Positions 42,739-51,726 of a DNA stretch of 64,000 nucleotides are shown one piece after another. The position numbers and the translations under genes were made by a program. The notes under the pieces were generated by a model that was not told where the DNA came from, searched no databases, and saw nothing but the letters and a program-made list of their open reading frames with translations. This DNA is from an uncultured Elusimicrobium sp. GTDB lineage: Bacteria > Elusimicrobiota > Elusimicrobia > Elusimicrobiales > Elusimicrobiaceae. Every line of letters begins with the position of its first letter. Positions within the stretch are counted from its first letter, which is position 1. The stretch covers positions 50,182-114,181 of the forward strand of contig CADBFX010000007.1 in NCBI GenBank assembly GCA_902794125.1, read 5' to 3'.

Positions 42739-44341
42739 ACAGTGGACAATACGTTTAAAGATATTATTCCTGTTTTTGTTTGTTGCCGGAATGTATAGTA
42801 TAACGCGAGGGCAAGATATTTGGTGGGATAATTTAAATTATCACTTGTATAATCCTTTTTCCCTTTTGCAAGGTACTTGGGGCAGTGCTGCGGCTGCTGC
42901 CGGTACGCACTCTTTTTTAAACCCATTACCAGACTTATACTACTATTTCTTCTTTACTGTATTTTTTAATCATCCGCGATGTTTGGCTTTCTTTATGGGA
43001 TTACCGTTTGGGTTATTTGCGTGGCAAGTTTATTGTATTGCATTGGATATTTGGGAAGGGAAGAATAAATACTTATGGACAACTGTAATCTTGCTATTGA
43101 CCATTACCGCTGCTGGAATTTCATCGCAAATAGGAACTAATACCAACGAAATTCTATTGGGGAATTTTGTACTGATGAGTTTTTGGCTGTTATGTTTATT
43201 TGTAAAAGATCCGGAAAAACAGTTTAAAAAGATAGTCTGGGCAGCCTGTATTTGCGGTGCCGCCGCCGGAATGAAGTTAACCCTTGCTCCCTTTTGTATA
43301 GCTCTACTTTCCGGATATTTACTACAGTGGAAACAACTAAAACACCCGTTTAAAGGATTATGCCTCTTTGCATTAAGCGGTTTGGCCGGATTTTTACTGA
43401 CTAATGGGTATTTTATGTGGAAATTATATGTGCAGTATGGCAATCCTATATTCCCTTATTACAACGATATTTTCCACTCTCCGTACTTTGAATCGGTTTA
43501 TTTGGCAGATACTCGAAAATTGCCGAAATTCTTGTTACATAAATTATTTTTCCCCTTTACCTGGGCTTTCAAATTATCACCCTATGCGGCCGAAGAAACT
43601 GTAATGCATCAAGATATGCGTTTAGCGCTGGGCTATATTGCCGTAGTGGTGTTGTTTATACGATTGTGGACCAAAAGTCTGGTGGCGATGAATAAACGGC
43701 TATTATGTACGATACTGGTGTACGCGGTAATTAGTTATGTGTTGTGGTTAACTTCTTTTTCCGTCTTACGTTATGCAACAGTGATTGAATTTTTGGCGGT
43801 TTTATTGTTGTGTGTGATGATTGCTTCATATCGTTCCATATGGAGAGAAGTAACGATAGTAACTCTTTGTGGAGTACTGTTGTCAACGACCACTCCGCAG
43901 GATTTAGGGCATTTTATTTTTGAACCTCAAGTAGTTGATTTTATGTGGAAAAAACCAACGATAGAAGATGATAGCTTGGTTTGGTTTGTAAACTTTCCTA
44001 CTTCTTATTTGGCTCCTCTACTCAATAAAAAAGCCACTTATATGGGGAATTTCCTCTATCAAGACGAAGAATACCCTAAAAGATATGCTTCTTTGTTAGA
44101 AACATTTCATGCCAATCCTAAAGCATTTGAACAATTACACTTTGAAAAATACCAACAGCAATTAATTGCTAATCATCAAGGGCCTATTTATATAGTTTCT
44201 GTTAATTGGCCGCTAAAGGATAACGTAAAAACCTGGGAAAAATTTGGCCTGACTATAGATCGGGAAAGTTGTCAAATTTTTAGTACTAATTTTTGCTTTT
44301 ATGCTGAAAAATATGCAGTGTGTCGCGCCGATAGGGGTTAA
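42725..44341 (+). CDS. GT-C-like polytopic membrane glycosyltransferase, paralog B
   Basis: 538 residues, closest in layout to paralog A: TRGQDIWWDNLNYHLYN after helix 1, and NGYFMWKLYVQYGNPIFPYY near 235. GAGGGGGAA precedes its ATG inside the end of paralog A, so it is translationally coupled. The soluble C-terminal region contains EDDSLVWFVNFPTSYLAPLL and GPIYIVSVNW, also shared with the others. Its last 129 bases overlap the converging frameshifted paralog C. Confidence 0.75.
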   Translation: MHLTKQWTIRLKILFLFLFVAGMYSITRGQDIWWDNLNYHLYNPFSLLQGTWGSAAAAAGTHSFLNPLPDLYYYFFFTVFFNHPRCLAFFMGLPFGLFAWQVYCIALDIWEGKNKYLWTTVILLLTITAAGISSQIGTNTNEILLGNFVLMSFWLLCLFVKDPEKQFKKIVWAACICGAAAGMKLTLAPFCIALLSGYLLQWKQLKHPFKGLCLFALSGLAGFLLTNGYFMWKLYVQYGNPIFPYYNDIFHSPYFESVYLADTRKLPKFLLHKLFFPFTWAFKLSPYAAEETVMHQDMRLALGYIAVVVLFIRLWTKSLVAMNKRLLCTILVYAVISYVLWLTSFSVLRYATVIEFLAVLLLCVMIASYRSIWREVTIVTLCGVLLSTTTPQDLGHFIFEPQVVDFMWKKPTIEDDSLVWFVNFPTSYLAPLLNKKATYMGNFLYQDEEYPKRYASLLETFHANPKAFEQLHFEKYQQQLIANHQGPIYIVSVNWPLKDNVKTWEKFGLTIDRESCQIFSTNFCFYAEKYAVCRADRG

Positions 44342-45887
44342 TTCGCACAAGAAATATAAGTCTTCCCAGTAATAGAAATGCGAGAAATAGGTGCATTCTT
44401 TCGGATTTACTTGCAAATGAAAGGGCTCAAGAGCGGGTTCATAAAGAAATTGTTCCGACTCTCTTGATAAAATATAAATCGGTCCTTGATGATGTGAAAT
44501 TCTATCCGCAATTTGTTGCTCAAAATGATAAGCATAATATAACCGTGATGTTTGAAGATGTACCATAAAAAACATATCTTTATACACATCATTAAATCCA
44601 CTTATAAAAGTAGTACTGGGCGGGAAAAATGGAGCTAAAAAAGCGGCCGGAGTGGTAAACAGTAAAACGATAGCATTTTCTTTGACGGTAGGCTGTGGAA
44701 TAAGGGATACCAAATGATCTTGGTAAGAGCGGCCCCAATTCGGAAGAGAAATGGAAAACAGGAAATAGCAGAAGGTTACCACCATCGTTCCAATTCGTAT
44801 ATGTTTCCATTTAATAAGCGAAATTGCGGCTACAATGATAAGCGCAGAGGTGACTTCCAACATAATGGAGTAGCGCCAAATGCAAAAATGCCATAGCCAT
44901 AGCGCATAAAAAGCTGCTATAAAAATTATAACAGAAGTTAATGCACGTAACTGCCATTGTTGAAGATGACGTTTTTTTGCAGAGAAGAAAAGTAGGGGCA
45001 GCGTCGCCAAGTAGGCAAACCAGAAACGGGGTTCCGCTACCGGTACTTCACTAGCCGCCCATCCTTCTTTTGCAATAGAGTAGGGAAATAACAATAATTC
45101 TTTCCAGTTGGCCGGACAAAATTTAAGTTCGCCAAAATTTCTTGGTTCGTAATAAGGAGACTTAAAAAATTCATTCAAAAATGGGAAGAAAGGATTTTTG
45201 TATTGTACCCATAAGTGGTACATAAAATATCCGTTTGTTACTAAAAACCCACCGATGCCGCCCAGGGCAAATAAAAAAATTAAAAAAGAAAATACCCATA
45301 AGTCCGGTCACAAACGGTGCAGCTGTATATTTAAGTCCACAGCATGCTCCTGCCAAGAAAGCACTCCCTACTATAAACCACGAAGAAACGGTCCGTTTGG
45401 TAAAAAAGAAAGCAAGCATCAAGTATAAAGAAGCACTTAATAAGGCTGCCAAGGTAACTTCGTTAAATGCCATCCCCAACTGTTCCATGGTAGCGACACC
45501 GGTAACCGCAATAAAAGTGGCTAAAGCGGCAAACCATATATTTTTACGCCCGGGGAAAATAATTTGGGCTATTTTTAATGTGAAGAAAATGAATAACCCA
45601 TAAAAAAGGCCATGATAAATCCGCAGAGGGAGGGGGGTTGTATTGAAGTATTTTACAGCCAAATAAAGAGGAACATCTAATAATGGGTTAAAAAATGTAT
45701 GAATACCGGCCGGAATAATATCCGTATACCATCGTCCTTCCCAAAAAGCAAAGGCATTATAGAGATGATAGTGCAGAAAATCATAGGAAGAATCTCCGCC
45801 TATTACGGAACAGAGGGTCGTTCCCAATTCTATTAGCAATAAGATAATGAGGAGAGTAAATTTCCAACTAGAATTTTTTTTTCGCAT
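44213..45887 (-). pseudogene. GT-C-like membrane glycosyltransferase, paralog C, frameshifted in a homopolymer
   Basis: The N-terminal part (GGDSSYDFLHYHLYNAFAFW, to about base 45273) and the C-terminal part (FMYHLWVQYKNPFFPFLNEF on) lie in different frames. Between them the other paralogs have FALCGIGGFLLTNGYF; here the right residues (FALGGIGGFLVTNGYF) appear only if one base is removed from the poly-T tracts on the coding strand at 45273-45287. As written the product stops early at 45171. The reading also runs ~40 residues past the usual family end, into paralog B. Its start is 13 bases from tRNA-Arg and has no SD. Off-phase gene, young pseudogene or homopolymer sequencing error. Confidence 0.75.
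45273..45287. repeat. A7 and A6 homopolymers at the paralog C frameshift
   Basis: On the plus strand A7 (45273-45279), TT, then A6 (45282-45287). One base fewer restores the paralog C reading frame. Confidence 0.8.
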
Positions 45888-45900
45888 GGTGACAAATTCT

Positions 45901-45972
45901 TGCGCTCGGCGGGAGTCGAACCCACATTTCCAGCTTCGGAGGCTGACGCTCTATCCATTGAACTACGAGCGC
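45901..45972 (-). tRNA. tRNA-Arg (anticodon CCG)
   Basis: Acceptor GCGCTCG/CGAGCGC with A discriminator, anticodon stem TCAGC/GCTGG with loop CTCCGAA (anticodon CCG), T loop TTCGACT. 72 bases; CCA not encoded. Confidence 0.95.
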
Positions 45973-45983
45973 GAATAATCTCT

Positions 45984-45992
45984 ATTCTATCA
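45984..45992 (-). promoter_or_regulatory. Extended -10 promoter TGATAGAAT of tRNA-Arg
   Basis: TG-A-TAGAAT on the minus strand, 11 bases before the tRNA. Confidence 0.6.
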
Positions 45993-46024
45993 AATTATCA
46001 AAGTGTCTGAAAACACCAGTATCT

Positions 46025-47338
46025 CTAAGGCAACGCCTGGGTCTCTCGGCGGGCGTATCTGCGCGGCAGACCAAACCAAATAGCCACCAGCGCTCCTATG
46101 CCCAGCAAATACGGGTAATAGAGATATCTCATGATATGCACCGGTGAAACTCCCGTTAGGCTAGCTGCCATAAGCAGTTGGGCCCCGTAGGGAATAATTC
46201 CCTGTACAAAGCAGGAAAATATATCTAGCAAACTGGCCGAACGGTTGGGGGCAATTCCAAAGCGGGTGGCGATTTCTTTAGCAATCGGGCCGGCCATAAT
46301 TAACGCAATGGTATTATTAGCCGTACACAAATTAGCAAAGCTGACTACGGCAGCCAAACTAAATTCTGCGCCGCGTAATGATTCAATACGGGTCGTGACT
46401 TTCTGTATAATCCAGGCCAGGCCACCGTTGTAGCGAATCATTTCCAGCATACCACCAGCCAAAATCGTTACAATGACGAGTTCTCCCATCCCGGTAATAC
46501 CGTTTCCCATGGCAGTAGTCCAACCCCATACGTTAAAAGAACCGGTTGCTAGCCCGATAATACCACACAACATCGTTCCGCCCAGAAGTACCAGCATTAC
46601 GTTTACTCCCATGATAGCGGCTGCCAGTACGGCAATGTACGGAAGCACTTTTATCCATATTACTGCATTGTGAACAAATAACGTTTTTGCTCCGCTACCT
46701 TCCAAGATATAAAGAATAGTGGTCAAAATGGCTAGCGGCATTACAATACTGAAGTTTGTTTTAAATTTTTCGTTCATTTTGCAGCCTTGTGTGCGGGTGG
46801 CTACGATGGTTGTGTCGGAAATAAACGATAGGTTATCGCCAAACATAGCTCCGCTGACTACTACTGCACTCATCAAGGCGGTTGAAATCCCGGTTTGTTG
46901 GGCTAACCCGGCAGCTACCGGGGTCAGGGCTACAATTGTCCCGACGGAAGTCCCTATCGATATAGAAATTGCGCACGCGGCCAAAAATATACCGGCCGCC
47001 AGCACATTGCTGGGCAAAATGGAGAGTGTTAAATTAACCGTTGCATCTATGGCGCCCATGGCTTTAGCGGTTTGGGCAAACGCGCCTGCCAAGACAAAGA
47101 TAAGCACCATAAGCATAATATTGGTATTGGCGCCGCCTTTGCAAAATTGCTCTATCCGTTCGTGCAAATTTTTCCCTTTGCTCATGCCGATAGCCACTAC
47201 CGACGCAAGCACAAATGCCACCGTAATCGGCATTTTATAGAAATCACCGGCCACAATCGATACGGCCAAATAAGAAATCAAAAAAATTCCTAAAGGTACT
47301 AATGCCCACGGGTTGGGGGAAATTGTGCTATTTTTCAT
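46025..47338 (-). CDS. nhaC: NhaC-family Na+/H+ antiporter
   Basis: 437 residues, about 11-12 membrane helices. NhaC/ArsB-like features: ACAISISIGTSVGTIVALTP, SGAMFGDNLSFISDTTIVAT (a conserved acidic core), ASFANLCTANNTIALIMAGP-type segment, and QGIIPYGAQLLMAA near the end. It should exchange sodium for protons across the inner membrane. GGGAG precedes the ATG. The family also includes malate/lactate and unknown-specificity members, so the transported solute is inferred. Confidence 0.85.
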   Translation of the reverse strand: MKNSTISPNPWALVPLGIFLISYLAVSIVAGDFYKMPITVAFVLASVVAIGMSKGKNLHERIEQFCKGGANTNIMLMVLIFVLAGAFAQTAKAMGAIDATVNLTLSILPSNVLAAGIFLAACAISISIGTSVGTIVALTPVAAGLAQQTGISTALMSAVVVSGAMFGDNLSFISDTTIVATRTQGCKMNEKFKTNFSIVMPLAILTTILYILEGSGAKTLFVHNAVIWIKVLPYIAVLAAAIMGVNVMLVLLGGTMLCGIIGLATGSFNVWGWTTAMGNGITGMGELVIVTILAGGMLEMIRYNGGLAWIIQKVTTRIESLRGAEFSLAAVVSFANLCTANNTIALIMAGPIAKEIATRFGIAPNRSASLLDIFSCFVQGIIPYGAQLLMAASLTGVSPVHIMRYLYYPYLLGIGALVAIWFGLPRRYARRETQALP

Positions 47339-47432
47339 GGTAAACTCCCGGAAGAACTTAGTGTTACGTCTATCGGCGTAACGCTATTATTATATAATTT
47401 TTAAGGAACTTATTTCTGTAAAAAAGTCAAAA

Positions 47433-47441
47433 TGCTACAAT
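47433..47441 (+). promoter_or_regulatory. Extended -10 promoter TGCTACAAT of cinA
   Basis: TG-C-TACAAT, 24 bases before the cinA ATG. Confidence 0.6.
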
Positions 47442-47465
47442 ATCGGAAATAGGAGGGCGTTGGAT

Positions 47466-48701
47466 ATGAAGTCCGTCATTGTTACCATTGGAGATGAAAT
47501 TTTACTGGGGCAAATTTTAGATACTAATTCCCGTTTTATGGCTCAGGAGTTGACCCGTTTAGGGGTAGATACAATTGAGATGCTTTCTATCCCTGATGAA
47601 CACGATGCCATTGTTCACGCTCTTTCGGACAGTTTGGCTAAGGCTGATGCTGTATTTATTACGGGCGGTTTAGGCCCTACTAAAGACGATATTACCAAAC
47701 AAGCCCTGGCGGACTTTTTTCACACCTCTTTGGTTGTTAATCCACAGGCCCAAGATTGGCTGCAAGAATTTTTTAAAGACAGACCGGAACGGCTCAATGC
47801 CTGTAACCAAACCCAAGTATTTTTGCCCGCCAATTGTGTACCACTTCGTAACCTAAAAGGTACGGCGTGTGGTATGTGGTTTGAATATGAGGGGAAAGTA
47901 GTGGTTTCTTTGCCGGGGGTCCCTTTTGAAACGGAGTATTTATTCCCGGCGGAAGTGTTGCCCCGCTTGAAAGCTAAATTTACGGATTTGCGCTTGCAGT
48001 ATAAGGTGGTCACCGTTTATGATATCCCGGAAGCCGATTTGGCTATGCGGCTTGCTGAATTTGAAAAGACGCTTCCTAGTCACCTGGGGCTGGCGTATTT
48101 GCCTTCAGTTGGGTATGTGCGTTTGCGGTTGACGGCTAAAGAGGAAGCAGTGGAGCGTTTGCCATCGGTGTATACTGCTTTGTTGCATGCTTTGAAGGGG
48201 CTTTCGTTTACAGAAGGTGAAGAAGAAAATTTTGAAGAGCACATTGCCCAGTGCTTGCGCCAAAGTGGACAAACGATTGCCTGTGCGGAAAGTTGCACGG
48301 GGGGGAATATTGCGCATTTAATTACTGCCGTTCCGGGCTCTTCGGCCTATTTTTTAGGTGGGATTGTATCGTATGCCAATGAAGTAAAAATAAACGTTTT
48401 GGGCGTCAATTTGCAAGATTTACAGACTCATGGAGCCGTAAGTGAGCCAGTGGCCCGCCAAATGGCAGAAGGAGCTCGGCGGGTAACGGGGGCGGATTGG
48501 GCCGTGGCCACTACCGGGATTGCCGGGCCGGATGGCGGCACGGCGGAAAAACCGGTGGGGACAGTATGGATTGCCGTGGCCGGGCCGAAAAGCACGAAAG
48601 CCAAAAAATTTTTATTTTCGCATACGCGAGAGCGTAATATAGGTCGGGCTTCCGCCACCGCATTGCGGTGGTTAGCAGAAGAGATTTCGCCAACAAAATA
48701 A
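47466..48701 (+). CDS. cinA: CinA-family protein (nicotinamide-nucleotide amidase / competence-damage inducible)
   Basis: 411 residues from ATG 47466, nine bases after AGGAGG; a TTG at 47460 is too close to it. The N-terminal MoCF-like domain (VTIGDEILLGQILDTNSRFM, GGLGPTKDDITKQALA) and the C-terminal amidase domain (CAESCTGGNIAHLITAVPGS, ATTGIAGPDGGTAEKPVGTV) are both full. The C-terminal part deamidates NMN in pyridine nucleotide recycling; the N-terminal part hydrolyses ADP-ribose in some members. Stand-alone gene with its own promoter and terminator. Confidence 0.95.
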   Translation: MKSVIVTIGDEILLGQILDTNSRFMAQELTRLGVDTIEMLSIPDEHDAIVHALSDSLAKADAVFITGGLGPTKDDITKQALADFFHTSLVVNPQAQDWLQEFFKDRPERLNACNQTQVFLPANCVPLRNLKGTACGMWFEYEGKVVVSLPGVPFETEYLFPAEVLPRLKAKFTDLRLQYKVVTVYDIPEADLAMRLAEFEKTLPSHLGLAYLPSVGYVRLRLTAKEEAVERLPSVYTALLHALKGLSFTEGEEENFEEHIAQCLRQSGQTIACAESCTGGNIAHLITAVPGSSAYFLGGIVSYANEVKINVLGVNLQDLQTHGAVSEPVARQMAEGARRVTGADWAVATTGIAGPDGGTAEKPVGTVWIAVAGPKSTKAKKFLFSHTRERNIGRASATALRWLAEEISPTK

Positions 48702-48714
48702 TGATTAAAAATTT

Positions 48715-48752
48715 AAAATTCCCCGGGTGATATAAGCCCGGGGAATTTTTTT
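48715..48752 (+). terminator. Terminator between cinA and the symporter gene
   Basis: AAAATTCCCCGGG with CCCGGGGAATTTT, nine-base loop, T-run; works for both converging genes. Confidence 0.88.
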
Positions 48753-48757
48753 GGAAA

Positions 48758-49978
48758 TTAAGATTTTGAGGAAGCCGTATTTTGTAAATCTTTATTAACT
48801 AACGTGGCCACACAAGAATCCGACCAAACATTTAATGCTGTTTCTAACATATCCAGTACAGCGTAAAAGGGAAGTATGATCCCCAGCAGATGTATGGGTA
48901 CGTTCATAGAAGAAAGTAAACTGGCGGCCAAAAAGAAACAGCCCATTGGAACTCCTGCATTTCCGATGGCGGCTATTGTGGCAACCACAATCCATACTCC
49001 TAAGAGGGGGAGTGTAATGGGAGTACCGTTATTTTGCATTAAATACATCACGGTAACTAGAATAAAGGCAGCGCATCCGTTCATATTAATGGTCGTGCAA
49101 ATAGGGAGTACAAACCGAGATACATTTGGCTGAATATGATTGTTTTGCTCGGCACATGCTAAAGTAATGGGTAATGTTCCCGCTGACGATTTAGAAAAAA
49201 ATGCCACCAATAAGGCTTTTGACATATGCACAAAAGTTTTCCAAGGGTTGAGCCTTCGTATCAGTAGAAAAAGAGGTAGAACCACCAGCCCTTGTATTAG
49301 GTTCGCGCCGATAACCGCAATTAGATAGACCCCCAATCCGTTTAGTTCAAAATGTTGTAGAAATTCTTTTACGCAAAGGGACGTAAAGCCGAAAATTCCC
49401 AAGGGAAGAAGGCGGATAATCCATTTCACCATAAAAAATAAGATGGATTGAATTGCTCCTAAAACATGGATAATGGATTGTTTATATTCTTCTTTTTCAA
49501 TTACGCGGATAGCTAACCCGGTTACCAAAGCAATGAGTAAAATGCTTAGAACATTCCCTTGGACAAATGGCGCCAGTGGATTATCCGGTATAACAGAAAT
49601 AAAATAATCTAAATATCCTTTTTGTAAGGGGATTTTTTCTGAAGAAAAGGGGACGGAAACAATATTTGCCGGATGTAGTCCGTAGAATAACCCGGCGGCT
49701 ACGGTTGCTGCGGCAAGCGTGGTGGAAAGTGTGTAAAATAAGGTTCGTTTCCACAATATGCGCTGAGTTGTTCCGTTTCCAAGAGAGGCAATAGTCAAAC
49801 AAATAGTTACACCAATAATTGGTACGCTGATGAACTTAAATAGGTGTACAAAAATTTCCGAAAAGAAATGTGCTGTTATATTTCCGATTGAAGTGGAATA
49901 CAAACCATTTAGTATTCCCAGTAAAATAGCCAGTGCGAAAAGACTGGCGTACGTCAAAGAAGAGGATTTTTTAGTCAT
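48758..49978 (-). CDS. DAACS-family sodium/proton:dicarboxylate or amino acid symporter
   Basis: 406 residues. Glutamate-transporter-type motifs: KSSAGTLPITLACAE (hairpin 1 tip), ICTTINMNGCAAFILVT (the NMDGT-like helix 7; Asn-Met-Asn-Gly-Cys here) and GNAGVPMGCFFLAAS (hairpin 2). Eight helices. Asp to Asn in the NMDG motif could alter sodium coupling. Substrate could be glutamate/aspartate, serine/threonine or dicarboxylates. Its ATG is 8 bases from TATAAT without an SD, another leaderless candidate. Confidence 0.87.
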   Translation of the reverse strand: MTKKSSSLTYASLFALAILLGILNGLYSTSIGNITAHFFSEIFVHLFKFISVPIIGVTICLTIASLGNGTTQRILWKRTLFYTLSTTLAAATVAAGLFYGLHPANIVSVPFSSEKIPLQKGYLDYFISVIPDNPLAPFVQGNVLSILLIALVTGLAIRVIEKEEYKQSIIHVLGAIQSILFFMVKWIIRLLPLGIFGFTSLCVKEFLQHFELNGLGVYLIAVIGANLIQGLVVLPLFLLIRRLNPWKTFVHMSKALLVAFFSKSSAGTLPITLACAEQNNHIQPNVSRFVLPICTTINMNGCAAFILVTVMYLMQNNGTPITLPLLGVWIVVATIAAIGNAGVPMGCFFLAASLLSSMNVPIHLLGIILPFYAVLDMLETALNVWSDSCVATLVNKDLQNTASSKS

Positions 49979-49985
49979 AATTCTG

Positions 49986-49991
49986 ATTATA
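49986..49991 (-). promoter_or_regulatory. -10 box TATAAT of the symporter gene (leaderless)
   Basis: TATAAT on the minus strand, preceded directly by TG; last base 8 bases from the ATG. Confidence 0.6.
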
Positions 49992-50017
49992 CAATTTATA
50001 TCATTAAGAGGGGCACG

Positions 50018-51628
50018 CTAGCGGGTGAAAATTTTTTCTACCGGGCATAAAGCCAGTTTAAGTGAATAAATGGTGATATTGGTTGTAAAAGGTTTGCACT
50101 TTTTCATGTCCCCTTTTAAGCCAAAGCGTGCCAGTGCTTTTGGGTTGGTAATCATCGGCCCGTAGAGCGATACGATGTACAACGGGCCTTCGTGTGCGGC
50201 AATTTTTTTACGTTGAAGATCTTCAAAATGAAATTGCAAATACTGCTCTGGTAAATTGTTAATAAGAGCCACCTCTTTTTGCTGGTCCTTCGGATAATCT
50301 TCTTTGTGAGCCACAAAACCTCCCATATATGAAGCTTTTGGGTTTAAAAACGGAATTAAGTATGAGCCCGGCTGTATCATCAAAAATACTAAACTATTAT
50401 CTTCTACGGTGGGTTTATCCGTAAACACAATAGCCTGTTTATCAAAAGGATTATGCTGATAATCCGGTATATATAAGCCGTAGGTTAGGCCCCCTAGTAC
50501 GAATAAAGAGGCATATCCGGCCCATTTGCCTCTAAATAAATTGGCACACAAAGTGACCAATAATAAGGAACTGGCAATTTCCAACATTACGCCATAGCGT
50601 AGCATGGAAAAACTTTTCAGCCAGGCAATATATCCCACCACTGCATAAACCACGAGCGAAACCGTTAAACGGACATTTGTTTTGCACCACTTTTTAAAAA
50701 GAAGCCAACAGAGTAGGGCCACCGCTACAAATGCACACGCCAAGCGTGGGTCCTGCATGTAATCTTCCGTACATAAACGGGCCGGTTTTAACACCCAAAA
50801 AAACGGATAAAACAGCCATTGGTAAATGTTTTTGGGAAAAAAGCGCACATCCGTTACGTAAACGGGGTCAAAGTAGGGTGATTTAAAAAATTGGTTGTAG
50901 TAGGGGAAAATGGGGTTGTGATACAATTGCCAGTTTTCCCACATAAAGTATCCGTTAGTTAAAAGAAACCCGCCTATGCCACATAAGGCAAACAACAGGA
51001 ACGTTTTAAAAGAAATCCGGCAGGATTTTAGGTGGACAAATATCGCAGCGGTTAACGCCAGACAAAAGGGGGAGGAGGTAAGTTTCATCCCGGCCACAGC
51101 TCCGGCTATTAGCGCGGCAGCATAGGCATAGATAGGGCGCGTAGGTGTTGCAACAAATTTAAATCCCAACCATAAAGCAAATACACTTAGAATGGCCAGC
51201 GGGATATCATTTGTGGTGGTGCCTACCTGCACCAGCGTACCGGCCGCCGTAGCGGCGATAGCAGCTGTACAAACGGCTAGGAAGCGGGGATATGTGTGTG
51301 TGGCAAAAAATTCCTTCGCCAACCAATAGCACGCCCAGATGAGAATGCCGTATGGAACCCCCATAAAAAAAGCCAGCCATTTGGGGTGATTAAAAAACGT
51401 CCAAAAAACAACGTGAAAATATAAATCAGGCAGCGGATTAAAAAAGGAGTGAATGCCGGAGGGGATCAGGTTTTGGCCGCCCAGTCCATGTAAAAAAGCA
51501 TAGGGTGTGTAGAGATGGTAATTCATTAAATCAAAATTTACATCTTGCCCGATATACACACTATATCCGCCGGCTAGAGCACATAATCCCAGCAAGGCTA
51601 ATAAAGAAGAACCCCATTTTTTTAACAT
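50018..51628 (-). CDS. GT-C-like polytopic membrane glycosyltransferase, paralog D
   Basis: 536 residues, intact member of the same family as the genes at 41062 and 42725. Marker segments: VYIGQDVNFDLMNYHLYTPY after helix 1, GIHSFFNPLPDLYFHVVFWT, FALCGIGGFLLTNGYFMWEN (~235) and EDNSLVFLMIQPGSYLIPFL in the C-terminal soluble part. It stands apart from the others, divergent from a kinase-like gene. The ATG is 7 bases from a TAAAAT box; no SD. Sugar unknown. Confidence 0.75.
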   Translation of the reverse strand: MLKKWGSSLLALLGLCALAGGYSVYIGQDVNFDLMNYHLYTPYAFLHGLGGQNLIPSGIHSFFNPLPDLYFHVVFWTFFNHPKWLAFFMGVPYGILIWACYWLAKEFFATHTYPRFLAVCTAAIAATAAGTLVQVGTTTNDIPLAILSVFALWLGFKFVATPTRPIYAYAAALIAGAVAGMKLTSSPFCLALTAAIFVHLKSCRISFKTFLLFALCGIGGFLLTNGYFMWENWQLYHNPIFPYYNQFFKSPYFDPVYVTDVRFFPKNIYQWLFYPFFWVLKPARLCTEDYMQDPRLACAFVAVALLCWLLFKKWCKTNVRLTVSLVVYAVVGYIAWLKSFSMLRYGVMLEIASSLLLVTLCANLFRGKWAGYASLFVLGGLTYGLYIPDYQHNPFDKQAIVFTDKPTVEDNSLVFLMIQPGSYLIPFLNPKASYMGGFVAHKEDYPKDQQKEVALINNLPEQYLQFHFEDLQRKKIAAHEGPLYIVSLYGPMITNPKALARFGLKGDMKKCKPFTTNITIYSLKLALCPVEKIFTR

Positions 51629-51634
51629 ATGTAT

Positions 51635-51640
51635 ATTTTA
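51635..51640 (-). promoter_or_regulatory. Candidate -10 box TAAAAT of paralog D (leaderless spacing)
   Basis: TAAAAT on the minus strand, last base 7 bases from the ATG; no TG extension. Confidence 0.4.
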
Positions 51641-51682
51641 GAAATTTATATTACCGGAAATAAAGCTTTATTTGAAAGAAAA

Positions 51683-51691
51683 TGATATAAT
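51683..51691 (+). promoter_or_regulatory. Extended -10 promoter TGATATAAT of the kinase-like gene
   Basis: TG-A-TATAAT, 35 bases before ATG 51727. Confidence 0.6.
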
Positions 51692-51726
51692 AAAATTTTA
51701 TTATCCCTCGTTTAGGCGTGCATAGT

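Noticed and set aside
41062..51628. Horizontally acquired glycan island
   Set aside because: tRNA-Arg lies inside but no integrase, direct repeats or clear composition change; housekeeping genes are interleaved.
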